From Carallia brachiata (Eukaryota; Streptophyta; Magnoliopsida; Malpighiales; Rhizophoraceae), in contig JADCRB010000068.1 in the NCBI GenBank assembly GCA_021464245.1, positions 809,427 through 873,426 on the forward strand: a stretch of 64,000 bases of DNA, in the 5' to 3' direction. The position numbers and the translations under genes are program-made. Positions 25,501 to 38,843 of this stretch are shown piece by piece. How positions within the stretch are numbered: the stretch's first letter is position 1; each line of letters opens with the position of its first letter. Below the pieces are notes generated by a model. That model searched no databases and was not told the origin of the DNA. It saw only the letters and a list, made by a program, of their open reading frames with translations.

Positions 25501-26371
25501 CGGAACCCGGACTTTAAAGGTTAAATCTGTCAAAAGACAGATTCCGCGTTCCTGCCATTAATGATGGTGACCGATCTAGATTTTTCCTTCGGTCCGCGCG
25601 GACTTTAACATCTTATTGATTACAATTTATTACATTATCAACTTGGAAAGTTTTATATAATTCAGTAATTTGCATCTCATCCCAAAGATTGATTATTCTT
25701 CCGATATTGAACTTTATTCTTTTTCTCTTTCATATCAAGCCAAATCCCAAATTAATTTTACTTCCTTTTCTCTTCAAGCAAATGGTTAAAAAAAAAAACT
25801 AGAGATAGAATACTTATTTTAAGGCAATTACTCCCTAACCAACGTAAACTATACATTAACTTCATTGCTCAAAAATAAGACAAGAAAATTAAATCGAATA
25901 TTAGCTCTAAATGCTACAATAATTGTAACATATAAATTCGATCACTTATTAGTTGGAAAATAATCAACGTTCATTTAAAATAGATTAAATATAATCTTTG
26001 AGATTTTATTTTGACTTTCTTTTTTTAAGAAAATTTGAGCATTTATTCTCAATGAAAAATATAATATATTTTCCATTTTAATTGTATTCTTTTTTAATGA
26101 CTCTTAACATGTTGTTGTTCTGAAAGTAAGCGCTGTTATTTTATTCAATGACTTATACGTTAATTCAAAAGAAAATTCATGTTATAATATAGTATGAAAA
26201 TTAAAAAAATTCATATACCAATGATTTATCATAATCTTAATGATTAATATATAAGAAAACGAGGTCGATGGAAGGTTTTACAGATCTGTGAATATGTGGT
26301 GAGATAGAGGCAATGTTTACTAATGAGCATCTAACTTTCATTTTAACTACCCATAATATGTAGTATAATTC

Positions 26372-26405
<34 letters not shown>

Positions 26406-27763
26406 CATTTGACCGACGTAGTTTGCTATAAGATCGTAATAGCCATTTAGGTAAATAATTTTTTTACATAAATAATAATGCCTATATGGTATCAATTGTA
26501 TTAAAAGATATTCAAAGGCCTATCGGGACAATAAGTGTTTATAGATAAACTTTTGTTAATATTTTTCCTAGAAAGGGTTGTAGACTATCCTTTTGGAGCA
26601 AGAATTGAATTTTCGATGAATAGCACATTTTCTTTTTTGTTGTCGTAACTAAGCTTGCAACCACAATATTTGTATTTTTAACATTATATATCATATAAAT
26701 TTTTGTTTCCTTGGTCAAAATTATTACAACAGCTGTATAACAAATGATTTTTAGTTCAAATGTATCGAACAAGAAAAAGAAAGAAGGAAACAAAGGAAAT
26801 GAGGGCAGAAACCGAAATAAGACAAAGCCAGGGGCGCATGCACGAACAAGATAAGCAGTGTGGTCCGTCGTTATTATTAGGGTAGCAGTGGGTGTCATTG
26901 TTTTCATTTAAATAAAGAAAAGGAAAAGTTTAGAGATAATCATCTTGTGAAAGACAAATGATAAACGACATTATAAATAATATAATAGTTTTACTATATA
27001 CATAATAAAATTAAATAATATACCAGCCAAAGTAGTAATTTATATCCTGTTTGGTTTTTTTTTAAGAAAGCTAGGAACAAGAAAAACAATATATAATTAT
27101 TACACTATTATTTTCTTACAAATTTTATTATAAATTATTATTTATTTTTTTAATCATTTTTTTCTCAATTTTTTTGTTTATTCAAACAACATATTTTTCT
27201 CTTAATTATCTCCATACCATTATTTTTTTTCATTATTTTTTTTTCACTTATCTAAATAATTTTATTTTTTCACAATCTTTTTTTTACACCTTCTTTTCAA
27301 TCTATATACGCTGACGAGTTGACATATTTCTACATTAACAATCTAAATTCAAATTTCATAAACACAATTTTCCTTCATATCTCATCTCACATGTGATTGA
27401 AATACTACAATGCACCGTTTTTATATGTCTCTTTTTTTTTTTTTTCATGAATAGTTACATAATATATTATATAAAAAATTTTCAATAAAATATAAAAACT
27501 TTTACTGTTCATTTATATTCACGTCCATTCACCAAAAGAAAGAAGCTGGATTAGTTGGCGAATTCTACTCGTTCTCAGTCTTTTCTACCATTTTCTACTT
27601 TCACTTCCCTGTCTTTCCCACTTCATGTGGCTCTAGTCTTCTTCTGAAGCTCCTTCCCCCCTAGCCACTTTCTCTTTCTCTCTCTGTAAACTTCACGCGC
27701 TCACGCACGCATTCACTTTCCTGGTTCCAAAAGCTCCACCTTTCACTTCTGTTCATGTGATCT
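22501..27763. other. Long AT-rich intergenic region
   Basis: No gene is recognised in over 5 kb. It holds TA and TG/TA microsatellites (22697-22718, 26372-26405), A/T homopolymers and one isolated GC-richer block at 25445-25615 listed separately. The last few hundred bases contain the promoter and a CT-rich leader (27660-27690) of the DUF668 gene. Confidence 0.55.
25445..25615. repeat. GC-rich imperfect tandem repeat
   Basis: Inside very AT-rich DNA, two blocks about 100 bases apart share order and similar sequence: CCGCCACTAATGCTGGGTCC near 25452 and CTGCCATTAATGATGGTGAC near 25552, each followed later by CGGACTTTAA. Between them lies an 8-base perfect inverted repeat, AATCTGTC-AAAA-GACAGATT (25525-25544). 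It looks like part of a transposon or satellite unit, but no family is recognised. Confidence 0.45.
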
Positions 27764-28375
27764 GTGAGTTTTCTACTTTTTCCATGCTCTTTTATGCGAT
27801 TTTTGTCGTTTTTGTTCTCTATGCTCAGATGGGTAAATCTCATAAGTTGATTTCGGATGTAAAGTTATTTCTTTTTTTTTTTTTGCAATTCTTGAAATAG
27901 ATGTGTGATTTGTTGAATTATCGGTTTTTTTTCTCTTTTTTCTTTTGGTGTGGATTTGTCCTGTGCTATATTGTGGAAGTTTTGGTGAATCGTTTTTTTT
28001 GGAGTTTTAAGATTCAATCAATTTGCTTTTCTGACCGGAGGAAGTGATAGCTTGGCAAAATTTTGTGCTTTAATTTCAAGGTATTTCTGTGCAACTTCTT
28101 CATATGGAAGCTAATTATCTGATTTTGCTTTTTTACTAAGTCATATAACTCATGTGCCTTTCTGGGATATTTCTCTGTTATTCGTTTCCTAAAAGTTTAG
28201 ATTCGGGCATTCTTTTTTCTGAATTGGCTTTTTATAGAAAAGAGTAATGTATATTTTCATCAAACTGTGATTGCATCATAATTGATTCATGGATGCTAAC
28301 TATGGAACTAATTGATCTCATTGGGGTATTGCATAACGCCAAAGTTTTGCATTTTATCGTATATTTTTTTTACAG
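27764..28375 (+). other. 5' UTR intron of the DUF668 gene
   Basis: A GTGAGT donor at 27764 follows a CT-rich leader, and a T-rich tract ending in ACAG at 28375 precedes the short exon segment GCTCTCTTGGGTAAGAA directly before the start codon. The interval is T-rich and without open frames, as expected of a leader intron. Inferred from splice signals only. Confidence 0.55.
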
Positions 28376-28392
28376 GCTCTCTTGGGTAAGAA

Positions 28393-30200
28393 ATGGTTGC
28401 GGATTCGTGGTTTCGTAGTCTCTGGAAAATCCCTCGGAAGCCGAGTTCGGACTCTGCGAAGGCAGTGATCGGAGTTTTGGCCTTTGAAGTTGCAAGCTTG
28501 ATGTCTAAGCTAGTTCATCTCTGGCAGTCTTTAAGTGATAAACAGGTTTCAAGGTTGAGAGAGGAGATCACGAGTTCGGTCGGGATTAAGAAGCTTGTAT
28601 CGGACGATGAGGAGTTCATTGTTGGTTTGATTTGTGCAGAAATGATTGAGAGTACAGTGCAGGTAGCAAAATCTGTGGCCAGATTGGGGAAAAAATGTAG
28701 TGATCAGAGTTTGAAAAATTTTGAACACGTTTTTGATGAATTGCTCAGGATAGGTGCTGACCCATATGGGTGGGTATTTAAATGGAAGAAGATGGATAAG
28801 AAAGTTAAGAAGATGGAGCGTTTCATTTCAGTCAATGCTACTTTGTATCAAGAGATGGAAATGCTTGCAGATCTTGAGCAAACTGTGAGGAGAATGATGG
28901 GTAATGATCCTGAGCCAGATAACCTAATTGACTATCAGAAGAAGCTTGTCTGGAAGCAGCAGGAGGTGAAGAGTCTGAGGGAGATCATCTCTCTTTGGAA
29001 TAGAAACTATGATTATGCAGTCTGCCTTTTAGTAAGATCTCTTTTCACAGTATTCAGCAGAATCAATTATGTGTTCGGAATTCATCCCCTTCTGTATCCT
29101 CAAGTCTCAAGCAGTCCAAATTCTGATTACATTTATCGCAGCCAGTCAGTTTCTACATTATTGCAGTCTTCGGTACATCCATCTGAAAATAGTAGCTTGC
29201 CTAGATTTTCTTCTGGCCCTCTTGGTAGGTTTACTGTGAATTCAGTCCCGACTTCAAAGTCAAATAGAACTAAGAATATCTATTCAGGTCCCTTTGGTGG
29301 TTCAACCACAAAGTCAGGGCCCATCTATGGAAAGAATAGCAATGTGAACTTTTCTTCTGGTCCACTTGAGAGGCCGACAGCAATGTCTGGCCCAATTGCT
29401 GAGATAACCAAACGCAGCAAGAAGATATGGCAGACTCTCCAATCGCCGGCACTTCAGGGAAAGAATCTACATTCAAAAGCAAATCGATTGACTCAAGTTG
29501 GACCTTTCAAAGGATGCATGGTAGCTGGAGATGGTTCACCCATTGTCAATTGTCACATTAGTTCTACCAGTATTCAATCCAGAGTTCTTGATGGAGCCAA
29601 AGAAAGTAATCCTGGCCAACTTCCTCGGGGGGGCATAACGCACACAAGTCCAACAATTTTTAGTGGCCAACGCAAATTCCTTAATGCTCTTCCTGAAACC
29701 CTTGGCGCTGCTGCTTTAGCACTGCACTATGCAAACGTTATTGTTGTAATTGAGAAGCTTGCTGCATCTCCTCACTTGATAGGTCACGACGCAAGAGATG
29801 ACCTGTACACTATGTTGCCAGCAAGTGTGAGAACTGCTCTGAGGGAAAGGCTAAAGCCATACACAAAAAGCTTGGCGTCATCAGTTTATGATACTGTGCT
29901 TGCTGGTGAATGGACTGAGGCAATGGCATCAATATTGGAGTGGCTGGCTCCACTTGCTCATAACATGATAAGATGGCAGTCTGAGCGAAGTTTTGAGCAG
30001 CAGAACTTTGTTTCCAGGACAAACGTGCTTCTGGTGCAGACCCTCTACTTTGCGAACCAAGACAAGACAGAGGCAGCAATAACGAGCTTCTGGTTGGTTT
30101 AAATTACGTTTGGAGATTTGGGCGAGAAATCAATGCAAAAGCTTTGAAGGAGTGTGCTAGCAATATGGTATTTGATGATTACCTGGAGCCAGCTAACTAA
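28393..30200 (+). CDS. DUF3475/DUF668 protein (PSI-related), late frameshift
   Basis: One long coding exon. The frame as written stops at 30102 after 569 residues; one missing base near 30084 would let it continue through ELLVGLNYVWRFGREI to a stop at 30200 and about 602 residues. N-terminus: DUF3475 (roughly residues 25-80) with VIGVLAFEVASLMSKLVHLW; then a Lys-rich helical region; a Ser/Gly/Pro-rich linker with three SGP-type repeats (about 270-345); C-terminus: DUF668 from about residue 428, LNALPETLGAAALALHYANV. Related PSI proteins act downstream of phytosulfokine signalling in growth; this member resembles the At5g04550 type and has no N-terminal Gly for myristoylation, so the PSI role is not assumed. 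The start matches the family, and the leader has an intron. The ending differs from the family only because of the shift. Confidence 0.85.
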
Positions 30201-33100
30201 CTTCGTTGTCAAGGTTGCAACAATGACCAATGGGATCCTGGACGCCTCACATTTGCTCGATTCCAAGTTTGTTTATGGCAAGGAATCTGCCATCGTCTGA
30301 TCTACGAGGCTTCTACATACTTCCAAACAGATTTTTAATATTTGCATTCTGATGAGAAGATTAAAATCCACGTCTTCACTGGAGTTTCCTATGCCTGGAG
30401 CCATATTATTAGAGACTGGGAAAAATATTTTGGGTTTCGGTAGCTCTACTATGTTTGTTTTAGTTTGTGAGTGGAGATTTTCCTCGTTTAGCCTTCGAAA
30501 GAAGTAGCTGCACTATGCTCTTTTAAGGTTAGTTTAGTCCTATCGAGCTCTTACTGGATGGTTTGTGTATATTTATGAACAATGCCTGCCTTTGCCAATT
30601 GTAAATTAGTCTTATAAGACCCCATTAAATTGGTATAGAGGATTTCGAGCATCCTGCTTTTTTAGTGGGGATAGTCAGTGACGTTCTGCCTATGGCTCAA
30701 GTATAATGAAGCTGATGAGTATGGTTTCGTAAACACACTTTGGAATTTAAACCCGGTCGCATTATCATGCATTACAGGCTTAATAGTGGCCTTTGTATTT
30801 TGAGGATGCGTCTTTGAGATATAGCTTTTCATGTCATGAACTCCACACTGCTGCCAAAAATGTGAAACTCCACTTGGGGCAATTCCTTCTGCGCTTGTCA
30901 CTCCAAAAATTGTCTGGTACCTATGTTATTTGGGAGGAATAATATCCCACATTTTGTGAGAGAGATAGAGTTCAAACCTAAGAAGCACATATACGGTAAT
31001 TTAGCTGCTGTGTTCGTGTTTGATATGTATCGTACACGGTATGGCATGTGTCTGACGTGCTAATATGTCCTCTTAAAAAAGTTTTGGAAAAAGTTTAGAT
31101 GCAGTTTGAAAATGTGAAAGATACATTTAAAACATGTTGATGGAGGCTTTTTTTTGACAAAAAAAAAAAGGTAAAAAAAAATTGAATTAAAAAAGAAGAG
31201 AGAGGAGAAAGTTGTTTGTTTTTGTTCAAATAGTATATTTTCATGTATTTGTATATATTATACAGTTTATTTTTAAAAAAAATTTGACAATTAAACTTTA
31301 ACTCAAAGTTACTGTTATACCAAAATTTATATTATGTATTTATGTTTGTAAATAATACAATAATCAATATTAAACAAAGCATTTTTTGTTTTTTAAAGAT
31401 TTGGGTCTCGGAAACTCAGTTCAAGAAATGACTTCAATTTCAATAATCAATAACATTAAGAGGACAAAGAATAGAATATTATATCGCGAGATTATCCAAA
31501 TTGGGATTTGAGGTCACTAAGGTTCCTTTGTTTTTACGATCACTTAAACATTTAACATAACTGTCATGTACGTAAATCTTAGCCCGCCCAAAAAAATAAA
31601 AAATAAAAAATCTTCATCTGTACTAGATATCGTTTGGGACATGATGCGATGCCTTCTGGCAGGAATCTAAAAGAATTACAGGACTGACGAGGAAATCAAA
31701 TCAAAAAGAGCAAAAGAGGAAAATATGTGCAACAGTGCAAGTCACTTTACTTGAAGACAAAATAAGCCAACTTTTCTGTACAAGTTACCATGCATAAATG
31801 CCCGGTCAATTTTAACGTTCAGATTTCAGACGAGACAATTCCACAAATAATGTTGGCAGGTATCGCTTGAGTTTTCTGTTATTTAGCTTGAAACAGAAAT
31901 GAAAACAAATAAGGATAATAAAAATTATTTTGAGTATACCCTAGGAGTATGATGGCCTGAGCCGATGTGAAAGATTTTATATATGAATGGTGCTATTTAT
32001 CACGAACCAAACGTCATGAAATTGTACGAAAAGGTACTTACATTGTTCTAAGTAGAAGTTGTTCAATAGTTTTGGTTGAATAATGTTAAATATTTTAGAA
32101 ATTATATTATAAAATATTTTAAAATATATAATTATAAAAAGAATCGTTAATATTTCGAAAATCGTATCATGAAATATTTTGAAATATATAATTATAAAAA
32201 TAATCGTTAATTAATGATTATTTTTATAATTATACATTTCGAAATATTTAATGACACGATTTTCAAAATGTTTAGTATTATTCGTTTTAGTTTGAATTTC
32301 TTTTTTTGGATAAAAACTAAATTTTTTCAAAAAAAAAATTAAATAATATTTAGTATTACCATAAGTAGTATTTAGTTTTATCATAAATATAATTTTTATA
32401 ATAAAAAAATAAATTTTAAATAATATTTAGTGTTACTCTAAATGCACTTAATATTATTATGATTTCCAAAAAAAAACAAAACTAATTTTTAGGTCTTGAA
32501 TTACAAAAAAAAACTGAAAAAAAACACCTAACTGATGCAGTTGTGCAGTTTCGTGATATTGGAGTTCATGCGTAATATCATCATTCTTTATATATATATC
32601 CCGAAATGAATAAAAAAATAAATGTAAAAGTTAACGCATCACAACAAGTAATTTAATTTTTGCAATGAATCACTTAAAATTGGCAACAAAAAATTAATTG
32701 AAAAATACTTTCATTACAAAATTTAAATTAATTGTTGTAAAAATAAAAATGTCTGCTCAAACACGTTGATTATCATATCTATTTTTTACTCATCTCTGTC
32801 ATTTTTTTCTAAATGTAAATACCAATAATGCCATCAATTTATGCTATTTTATTAGTCATCTAGTCCAAATATTTTCTTGCATAAAATGCCAAAAATTGCC
32901 CTTCATCATGCAGGGCAAATATTTATTTATTTGTTCATTTATTAAAATAAAAACTTAAGTAGGTACATAACAAAGCAAAACATGAACGACATGCGGTTGC
33001 CTTTCCTTTGAACGGTAAGCGAACCGAACCCAGACGACCGCAGGCCCACGTCTCTATCAACAAACACACATCCCTCTTCTCTCGAATTCGAACAAGCGCA
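30201..33100. other. Intergenic between DUF668 and myotubularin genes
   Basis: The first few hundred bases are the DUF668 3' UTR. The rest is AT-rich, with a strong inverted repeat at 32151-32284 listed separately. No additional exon is recognised. The right end leads into the myotubularin promoter. Confidence 0.55.
32081..32284. repeat. Long AT-rich hairpin with extra direct copy
   Basis: The arm 32151-32210 and the reverse complement of 32211-32284 are nearly identical over about 60-70 bases, meeting at TTAATTAA in the centre with virtually no loop. A further direct copy of the arm lies at about 32086-32150. The transcript would form a long stem. It could be a MITE derived from a tandem unit, a source of small RNAs, or an inverted-duplication scar. 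No target duplication was identified. Confidence 0.7.
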
Positions 33101-33125
33101 TCTCTCTCTCTCTCTCTCTCTCTCT
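33101..33125 (+). repeat. CT microsatellite in myotubularin leader
   Basis: About a dozen CT units lie 20 bases upstream of the start codon at 33146. Pyrimidine-rich runs near the transcription start are common in plant genes and can help set promoter or leader activity; here that role is inferred from position only. Confidence 0.7.
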
Positions 33126-33145
33126 GCCTCGATTCGCCTCACCGC

Positions 33146-34264
33146 ATGGCGGCGTCACGGCCGCGCCGATCAACATCGTACAGAGGCTCCTCGCCGGAGG
33201 AGGAGAAGTTAGAGGGCACCGGCAGCTGGGACGACGCCCTCGATTGGCTCAAGCTAGATGTCCCGGTGCTCTTTCTCTTTATTACTCTGCATGCATTTTA
33301 TTGATCGGATAATTATTTGTTTCTTTTTGGATTCTTGAATTTATTGCCTGCTTGTTAATTGGATTACTTGTTTCTTCCTGGTTGAATTGCTGTTTCTTGA
33401 TTGAACTCGTTTCTTTTGGTTTTTTCTTGAATAGGCGCATCCTCTTACGCGCGTAGTTTCTAACCGTTCGAACTACAATTGCTTGCTTGAGTCGGAGCAG
33501 GTTACAGTTGAGGTACGTTTCTGTTGGTTTCGTCCTCCATGTTAACTTTGTGAATTGCCCTAACCTAATATTGTTCCTTAATTTTATGACGCATTCTTTT
33601 GCAACTGAGACTCCTAGATCTCCTTTTTAGAAGTGACGGCACCAGAACATGCTTTAGATAATTCTTGGTTTGACACTCTATTGTATGTGCTGGGTTTACA
33701 TATATGTGCATATGCATGTGTAAAATCCTGTCCTCTACTGTTTAGTTGGAGTTGGGTTGATTGCATTTTGGGCAATGTATCAAATTGGCATATTTGCGTG
33801 TATGGCAGTTTTTAATTTTAGACATCACTCATGAAAATGTGGCTTGATGTGCTATTTTTGCTCATAACAAAACTAAAATGTGCCTAGGAAAGAAAGATCA
33901 TTAAAGAACTGTCATTGATCAAGGAGACATGTATCTTGATCCAGTGTGATTAAAGGTTAATATTTAATAGAGATTTTGAGGTATCTAAGAGATGACTTCC
34001 TTGAAGCCACGTGGCACTGCGTATCTTTTATCGCCGATTGTCTACTGATGAGTCATAAATGGAAAACATCTTTAAGATTGTCTTGTGCTGTTTTAAAGTT
34101 ATCGTGATATTCGTTGTCAATAAATTTCCATAGTGTGCTGTCACAGTACCTTCTTGGCACATTTGGTGGCGTCATCAATTGTTGAGATTATCCATTTTGT
34201 TGAGCATATGCATGGGCATGCAAGTTTAGAATTTCTCTACGGTATTGGTTGCGGGCAATAAGCA

Positions 34265-34301
<37 letters not shown>

Positions 34302-37300
34302 TGTTATCAAAGCCTAATTGCATCTCCACTTGCTGAATGACGTGGAGCTGAAATTGTGAATTATTGACAGAGATATTGTCCAGTGATGAGTCTTAAATTG
34401 TAAACATCTTCAAGATTGTCTTGTGGTGTTTTAAAGTTGTCACCATATTTGTTGCAAATGAATTTCTGAAGTGTGCTGTCACGGTACATTCTTGGCGCAT
34501 TGGCGGGTCATCAATTCTTGAACTTGTCCATATTTGTTAAGCATGTATATGAGCATGCAAATTTAGAATTGTCCTGACACAGCATTAGTTGGATCCTTGC
34601 AGTCAGTCAGGACGTTTTTTTTTTTCACCAAACCTAATTGCATCTCCACGCTGAATGACACAAAGCTGAAGTTGTAATTTATTGATAGAGATAAAAGTTT
34701 ATTACTGCAAATGCTTGCAAATTTTAATATGCAGAAAAATAGATATAGTACAAATTTGAGCAAACAGTATCCGCTCATAATTCTTGTACACATGGTACGA
34801 GCTTGCTATCCTGTCCATGGTTCCCTTAAGTACCATTTATTCTTTAAATGAATGCTAATGATTCATAGCTGCTTAATTGCCTCAATCTTGCTTTGAACAC
34901 TGGATGTGTGCTTGGATCCACATATCACATATCATTATCTGATAGTGAGGCATATGTTTCTTACGGTCTTGAAAGGTGACATTATAAAATGCAGTCAGCG
35001 GCTTTTTGCACGCCCTATTGATACTCATTTAGATACACCAGGCATTAGAAGTCATTTTTTCCCCTTTTTGTGTAGCAATAGGGTATGTTTTCATTGGTGA
35101 TGGGGATTTGCGTCATGGTAGGGGACCAGTTTAAGTTGCATTTTTGCCCCCTTTTCTGATTCTGTTGATTTTCTATAAAATATATGGATAAAGTTGATTT
35201 GAATTTGCTTTCAGGGACGTGGAGTTGTCCTTGTTAATACTAATAAGGCAGGTACCTTGTTAGTGACTAATTTTCGTCTTATTTTTCTGGTAAGCTGCAC
35301 TGTCTCTCTTTTACTCATGCCTTGATGTTTGACATAAAAGAATAGTTGCTCTTCAAGTTGCAATTTTTTTTTGTTTAATTTTTTGATGATTGGTTAAGTT
35401 TTTTGTACCATTTCTTTATTCAAACTTGTAGAAGAGAGCGAGTGGAAATTTCAGTTACTTCATCTAAAATATGCTTTTTGCTAAATCTCTTGTTAATTTT
35501 TTTGATGGATTTTAATTTTGGTTGTGTTCTGAGGCATGATTGCCTTATAGATATTATCCTATCTGATTTTTTTTTGGTTATCTTTTCCCTAGAATGAGGG
35601 AACTGAAAATGTTATTGCACTGGGCACAATTCCGCTGACGACGATTGAGAAGTTTAACAAAATGGTGAGTCTATGCTCTTTCATCAATTTATTTGTTTGC
35701 AAGTACATCATCCATGTTAAACATGAGTTGGCATAATTGATTAACATAGTAAAGTTTTAAGTTTATGCTTTATAGATGCTATTTCAGAATTGCATGTTCT
35801 ATATTTTTTGCCCCTTTACATGTGTTAGAGATGAATTTTGTTAAAATTTGATGCACAATTGATTAACATTGGACTACATAAATCTTAATTTCCCTTCCCA
35901 AGCATTATTTCTGTTCTTTTGTCTGCCTAATTTATTTTCCAAATTTTGCTGCTCCAGCTTTCCAATTACCTTTTCTTATCTTATGTCTTTGTTCTTCTCC
36001 TTTCTATCACTGTATCTTTGCATTGGTGGTTGCATTTGACTACATTACAGCAGCAGTGAGACCATTCTAGAATCATATTACCACCTAACATCATAACATT
36101 AGTGTGTCCAACATATATATATATATATATCCTGATTGCGGTCTTCTATTCTGAGATTCAGTCTGCTCCCCATATTCGGAATACATATTGGTCTATTAGT
36201 TGGTGAATATAGTATTTTCAATCATGTGAATGGCTGCACACTGTTCTTCACCAAGACTGATTGCATCAATGAGTATTTGATTTTTCCATTGATTACCTGT
36301 GATGTAATTGATCCTGGCCAAAATGCTGCTAAAAATATTGTCACCCTTTTGCTCACAAATCATGCAATGCTAATTGCTAAAGTAATTTGGAAAAGAAATG
36401 ATGCTATTTTAGGTTTTCCTACCTTCTCTTTCATTTGTCCATCAATCTGGCCTATGAGACCCATGGCGTCATTTAATGTCCAGTGACTGTTGGAATATAG
36501 TTTTCCTTTACATCAATGCTGGCATGTTTTCCCTAGTCTTCTATCCTTTGGTTGATTTTCTCTTCTTTAAGGGCGAAGGTCTTTGTTAACTGATAGCCCT
36601 TATCTTTCCTGTTGTGGACAAAACATATGGGAGTTGATTGGTGTTTGCCCAACTCAACTCTTCTGGGATATCCCCTATTCTAACAAACTGGCAGCTACAA
36701 TGAGCTGCTGTAGGCCATTGATAATTCAATCATTGCTTACTTCCTGCAAATCTTCTGAAAAGATGACAGTCTCCATCTTCTTGTTGTTTGGCAGTTTAAC
36801 TTATGTTAGTATTATTGACATGAGTTTTGGTTAGCATGTGAAATGCTTTTCCTTTATGGCATATGCTCCTCTGGTCTGTAAAAATTTAGTATTTCTTTTT
36901 GGAATTCAAAAGGTTGTGAAGATTCAATCGGCCCCTCGCCAATCGGACAAGACTCCATCCTGGCGACTTCTCCAGGTCATTGGTATGTATTTTAATGATT
37001 TTCTTTGGTTGATAACATACAATTTTTTTTTAAAAAAAATTTATCTATTTTTGCTCTTTGTATGGGATTTGGAATATATTTGATTATACTTTGGGCATGA
37101 GACATTGAAGTGTTTTCTCATTTGAGTGCAGTGATTACGTTTGTTATGCAGCTATTCACACGGTTGCTTAATGCATTGTCACGTTAAATTCCTCTGTCAT
37201 GTCTATCTTGCACAGAAGTTGCTGTTTTCTTAAATATAGGTGGTCCTCTTTGACTTTACTAATATAATTAGTGCTTTTCTTGAGTTTTGCAGGAAAAGAT

Positions 37301-38791
37301 ATGAGAATAATAGTCTTTGGTTTCCGACCTAGAACAAAACAGGTTATCTTGGCTGTTCACATTTTTTCTTAACTCCTTTTTTTTCCTTCTAGATGTTTTA
37401 GAGTCTACTGATTTCTACTATCTCAATATTGTTAATTGATTTGTATACTATGCATGGTAGTGAATTTAAACAACCATAGAAATGATGCCTTCATTAACCA
37501 ATGCCTTAGGAATTGGGGTTGATTAGAATAATCTGGTAACATTTGATGCAAAAGAAAATGCTTTGTAATGCGGTGTCTATTTCTGTTGGTGATAGTTCAA
37601 GTTTTGACCCATGAATGGATGGAGGAGTTATTGGATTCATACTCTTTTTTGTCTAGTTCAATCCTTGCCCACTCTTTCTCTCTTCCTGCATCTCTTTTCC
37701 CATTCATAGATTGATGTAAGGCAATGTTTATGGAATAGAAATAGAAAAATTTATATTAACTTGGACGTAATTTTTCTGCTGGTCTGTTTGCTGGCACTGA
37801 TGAGTAATGCTTGCTGTAGCTGCCCTGATTTTTAGGTTTGTGTTTATTGTACAGAGACGTGCTATATTTGATGCATTACTCAGGTCTACAAAGCCATCGG
37901 GGCTCGGGGATCTTTATGCCTTTGCTTGTGGACCTTCCAAGTTCAGTAATATTAATCCCAAAGTTCGACTGCTGAATGAGTATTTTCGCCTTCTTGGAAG
38001 AGGCTCCTGCAATGCATCAATTGATATGATTGAGCAGGGATCATATACACTGGCTAACGAATTGTGGAGAATCAGTAGCGTGAATTCCAACTATTCAATG
38101 TGTGAGAGTTATCCATTTTCCTTGATTGTTCCGAAATCTATTAGGTAAGAAACTGAGATCCTCAGTACGTAGTGAAGGGGTGAAATTTTTGAAAAAGAAA
38201 GTAGAGAAAGTAGAGAGATATGTTGCTTCTTTTTTCAGCTCTGGAAGTTTATACAATAAAGGCTTCATAAGGCTGAAGTTTGCAACTACTGACTTGAATT
38301 GTTAAATTCTAGTGAAGAAGAAGTGCTCCAGGCGTGCACTTTTTCGTGCAAGGTGTCGCTTGCCTGTAATCAGTTGGTGCCATCCTGGTATGAATTAATC
38401 AGATCTTTATTAATTTGCTTATCATAATTTCCATTCTAATATTAGATACGTGTCAATATAGAAACTGGAGCGGTCCTTGCACGTTCATCTCAACCCTTAG
38501 TTGGTCTAATGATGAATATGAGGAGGTACGTTGACGTGTACTGATGTTTTGCTGAATGTAGCCTTGAGATACTTTTGATATTTGTTTGTGGTTTTGTGTT
38601 AGTTCACATCAATGTGTTCATTCACAGTAATGCAGATGAAAAACTTGTTGCTGCGCTTTGCACTCAGCTCGGCGGTGCAGCAAGAGGGGAGCGGAGGTAG
38701 GGTTTATTCATTTTCCTTTTCATTTTTAATTTACAGAAGTTTCTGTTTCATGTGTGCACTATTTCCCTTATCTTCATCTCTTCCTTGCCCT

Positions 38792-38843
<52 letters not shown>

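Noticed and set aside
36136..36486. 116-codon open frame in myotubularin intron 4
   Set aside because: No similarity to any family, and the intron is flanked by exons that join in frame without it.
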